Positions 5,259-6,737 of a DNA stretch of 6,737 bases are shown here, one piece after another. Where the stretch lies: positions 1-6,737 of the forward strand of contig DAIEHO010000237.1 of NCBI GenBank assembly GCA_027353565.1, read 5' to 3'. Positions within the stretch are counted from its first letter, which is position 1. Each line of letters begins with the position of its first letter. Made by a program: the position numbers and the translations under genes. This DNA is from Propionibacteriaceae bacterium (GTDB lineage: Bacteria > Actinomycetota > Actinomycetes > Propionibacteriales > Propionibacteriaceae). The notes under the pieces are model-generated. The model was not told where the DNA came from. It saw only the letters and a program-made list of their open reading frames with translations, and did not search any database.

Positions 5259-6737
5259 ATGTCGATCGAGGACCCCGGCGAGCCCGGCACGTGTCCCGCG
5301 ACGCCCGCATGGCCGCCCTCCCCCGGCGACGCGGGCCGGAATGCCGGTTCGGTCCCCACGCCCGTACGTGCCGAGAGCTCTGAGGGGTACGACGAGGTCG
5401 GCGAGGAGTTCGAGCAGTTCGACTGGGACTCGTGGCAACCGGGTGCGACCGGCGACGAAGGACCCGAGGCTGCCGAGGTCGACTGGGACGCCCTGCCCAT
5501 GGCCGCGGAGCCGCCTGAGCCCACGTCCTGGCGCGAGAAGGTCATCGGCGAGTTCGAATGGGCTCGCGGTGTCACGGTCGGCGACCGTGAGCCTGCGCCC
5601 GAGGCGACCGCCCAGGTCCGTGCCAGCGCCTCCGAGCAGTCCCTGCCGGACGAGGACGACGGCCTGGGCCCCGTGCCGACCTCCTTCGCCGAGCCACTCA
5701 TGGCGAGTGGCAAGGCCTGGCCTCCGGCGAGCGCGATCAGCCACGACGTCGTGCACGTACGGGTCGCCCCCTGGGCACCGTTCACCACAGGGCTGGCACT
5801 GGCGGTCGCCATGGTGCTCGTGTCCGCAGCCATCCTCAGCCAGACCGGCCGGCTCGGCCTGACCCTCGTCGTGCTCACCGGTCAGGTGCCGACCTCTGCC
5901 GACGCCGTCGTCAAGGCCTATCTCTCCGCGATCGCGAGGGGCGACGCGAGCAAGGCCGTCTCGTACCTGTCACCGGCACCGTCGAACTCGCTCCTGCTCA
6001 CCGATGCGGTGCTGCAGCGCAGCAACGAGCTCGCCCCGTTCACGGTCGTGACCGTGAAGGCCGGACCCAGCGAGATCAACGGCACGCAGAGCGTCGCCGC
6101 CACGTACAGGATCGGCGAGACCGAGGTGTCCACCTCCTTCAGCACCGCGTTCACCGAGGGCCAGTGGGTGATCCGCGGCGACCCGGGAAGCATCGGCGTG
6201 GGGTCGTTGCGAGCGGCCGGGATCCCGCTGTTCGTCAACGGCCAGGAGATACCGGACACGATGGACAGCCTGCTGGCCTTCCCCGGGACGTACGAGCTGT
6301 CGACCAGGAGCTCGCTGATCGACTTCGCATCCCCCAGCACGCTGCTCGTGAGGAGCGCTGACGAGGCCCCGGTCATCGGGGCGGTGCAGCTCGAGCTCAC
6401 GGCGTCGGGCCGGCAGGCGGCGCTCGACGCGGTCAAGACCGCGGTCGGCGCGTGCCTGGCGCAGAAGTCGCTGCAGCCGGACGGGTGCCCTCAGAACATC
6501 GAACAGAACCCCAACGAGCCCGTACTGACCGACTCGATCGCCTACACCGCCACGAGCGAGTCGTCGACGATCTCGGACTCGGACCTTCGACTGTCCACGG
6601 TCACCGTCACGTACGTGGCCTGGTGGCGACTGGACGTCAAGGTCAACGTCAGCGGCACCCCCCACGACCTCGTCTACCCATTCCCCCTGACCGCCCTCTG
6701 GGTCGTGACGCTGGCTGACACGCCGCCGAGCGTCGTC
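5259..6737 (+). CDS. single-pass membrane protein with acidic cytoplasmic N terminus, unknown function (3' partial)
   Basis: The frame is open for 493 codons to the last base of the window with no stop and has strong G/C third-position bias, so it is a real gene cut by the edge. Residues 1-165 are acidic and proline-rich and contain FDWDSW (54-59), VDWDALP (74-80) and FEWARG (99-104). One transmembrane helix lies at about 173-194 (GLALAVAMVLVSAAIL), with no signal peptidase site evident. The outside part begins with PTSADAVVKAYLSAIARGD (211-229), the helix-plus-Gly-Asp pattern of NTF2-like or DUF4878-type extracytoplasmic domains, running to about residue 310. A second domain (about 320-493) has Cys399 and Cys410, which could form a disulfide. 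An in-frame ATG at 5199 would add 20 residues but lacks a binding site. The gene is divergent from hadA. I cannot name a function. Confidence 0.85.
   Translation, partial: MSIEDPGEPGTCPATPAWPPSPGDAGRNAGSVPTPVRAESSEGYDEVGEEFEQFDWDSWQPGATGDEGPEAAEVDWDALPMAAEPPEPTSWREKVIGEFEWARGVTVGDREPAPEATAQVRASASEQSLPDEDDGLGPVPTSFAEPLMASGKAWPPASAISHDVVHVRVAPWAPFTTGLALAVAMVLVSAAILSQTGRLGLTLVVLTGQVPTSADAVVKAYLSAIARGDASKAVSYLSPAPSNSLLLTDAVLQRSNELAPFTVVTVKAGPSEINGTQSVAATYRIGETEVSTSFSTAFTEGQWVIRGDPGSIGVGSLRAAGIPLFVNGQEIPDTMDSLLAFPGTYELSTRSSLIDFASPSTLLVRSADEAPVIGAVQLELTASGRQAALDAVKTAVGACLAQKSLQPDGCPQNIEQNPNEPVLTDSIAYTATSESSTISDSDLRLSTVTVTYVAWWRLDVKVNVSGTPHDLVYPFPLTALWVVTLADTPPSVV

Noticed and set aside
5140..5310. 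Upstream extension of hadA by 57 residues
   Set aside because: The extra residues are Arg/Cys-rich with no HadA-family similarity and overlap the start of the divergent gene.
5015..5878. Minus-strand 287-codon frame opposite the divergent membrane-protein gene and hadA
   Set aside because: Low-complexity Ser/Arg/Gly composition, overlaps hadA in another frame, and is the mirror of a plus-strand gene with better codon bias.
5918..6665. Minus-strand frames of 172 and 231 codons near the right end
   Set aside because: Both are antisense to the continuous plus-strand frame from 5259, and neither shows a ribosome binding site or a recognisable domain.

Overview
The window is high-GC DNA (roughly two thirds G+C) with strong G/C preference at third codon positions, several GTG starts, and a gene order characteristic of Actinobacteria: hadA-hadB-murB-tRNA-Trp-secE-nusG-rplK-rplA, all on the minus strand. 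It matches the neighbourhood of Mycobacterium tuberculosis, where hadA-hadB-hadC-trpT-secE-nusG-rplK-rplA are contiguous, except that murB takes the place of hadC and no rpmG lies beside hadA. The L11 sequence (VGTALGPHG near its N terminus) and the murB position make me lean to Propionibacteriales/Nocardioidaceae. That is memory-based inference, not a search result.

Layout, in the direction of minus-strand transcription (right to left). At 5139-3186, hadA, hadB and murB form a tight cluster whose two internal junctions are both 4-base GTGA overlaps, so translation is probably coupled. They link a fatty-acyl dehydratase pair to the UDP-MurNAc-forming reductase. At 3179-3151 a plausible sigma70-type promoter precedes tRNA-Trp(CCA) (3090-3018). 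No promoter is visible between the tRNA and secE, so tRNA-Trp, secE and nusG are probably one unit. secE (2932-2279) and nusG (2262-1450) both carry long, strongly acidic N-terminal extensions before an ordinary conserved core. rplK (1374-946) and rplA (833-129) follow, with a 75-base and a 112-base spacer that hold small hairpins. A 14-bp GC-rich stem-loop (82-113) just after rplA is the likely end of the operon.

Right end, plus strand. A divergent gene begins at 5259 and stays open through the last base of the window (493 codons, no stop). It encodes a single-pass membrane protein with an acidic, proline- and tryptophan-containing cytoplasmic N terminus and a large extracytoplasmic region. 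I do not recognise it as a named protein. Its start lacks a Shine-Dalgarno sequence but has TACCCT six bases upstream of ATG, the spacing expected for a leaderless transcript.

This is mainly core housekeeping DNA. I see no mobile element, CRISPR array or defence system. The points most worth a second look are the divergent membrane protein, the Thr at the thiopeptide-contact proline of L11, the repeat structure of the acidic NusG extension and the unusually long acidic SecE extension.
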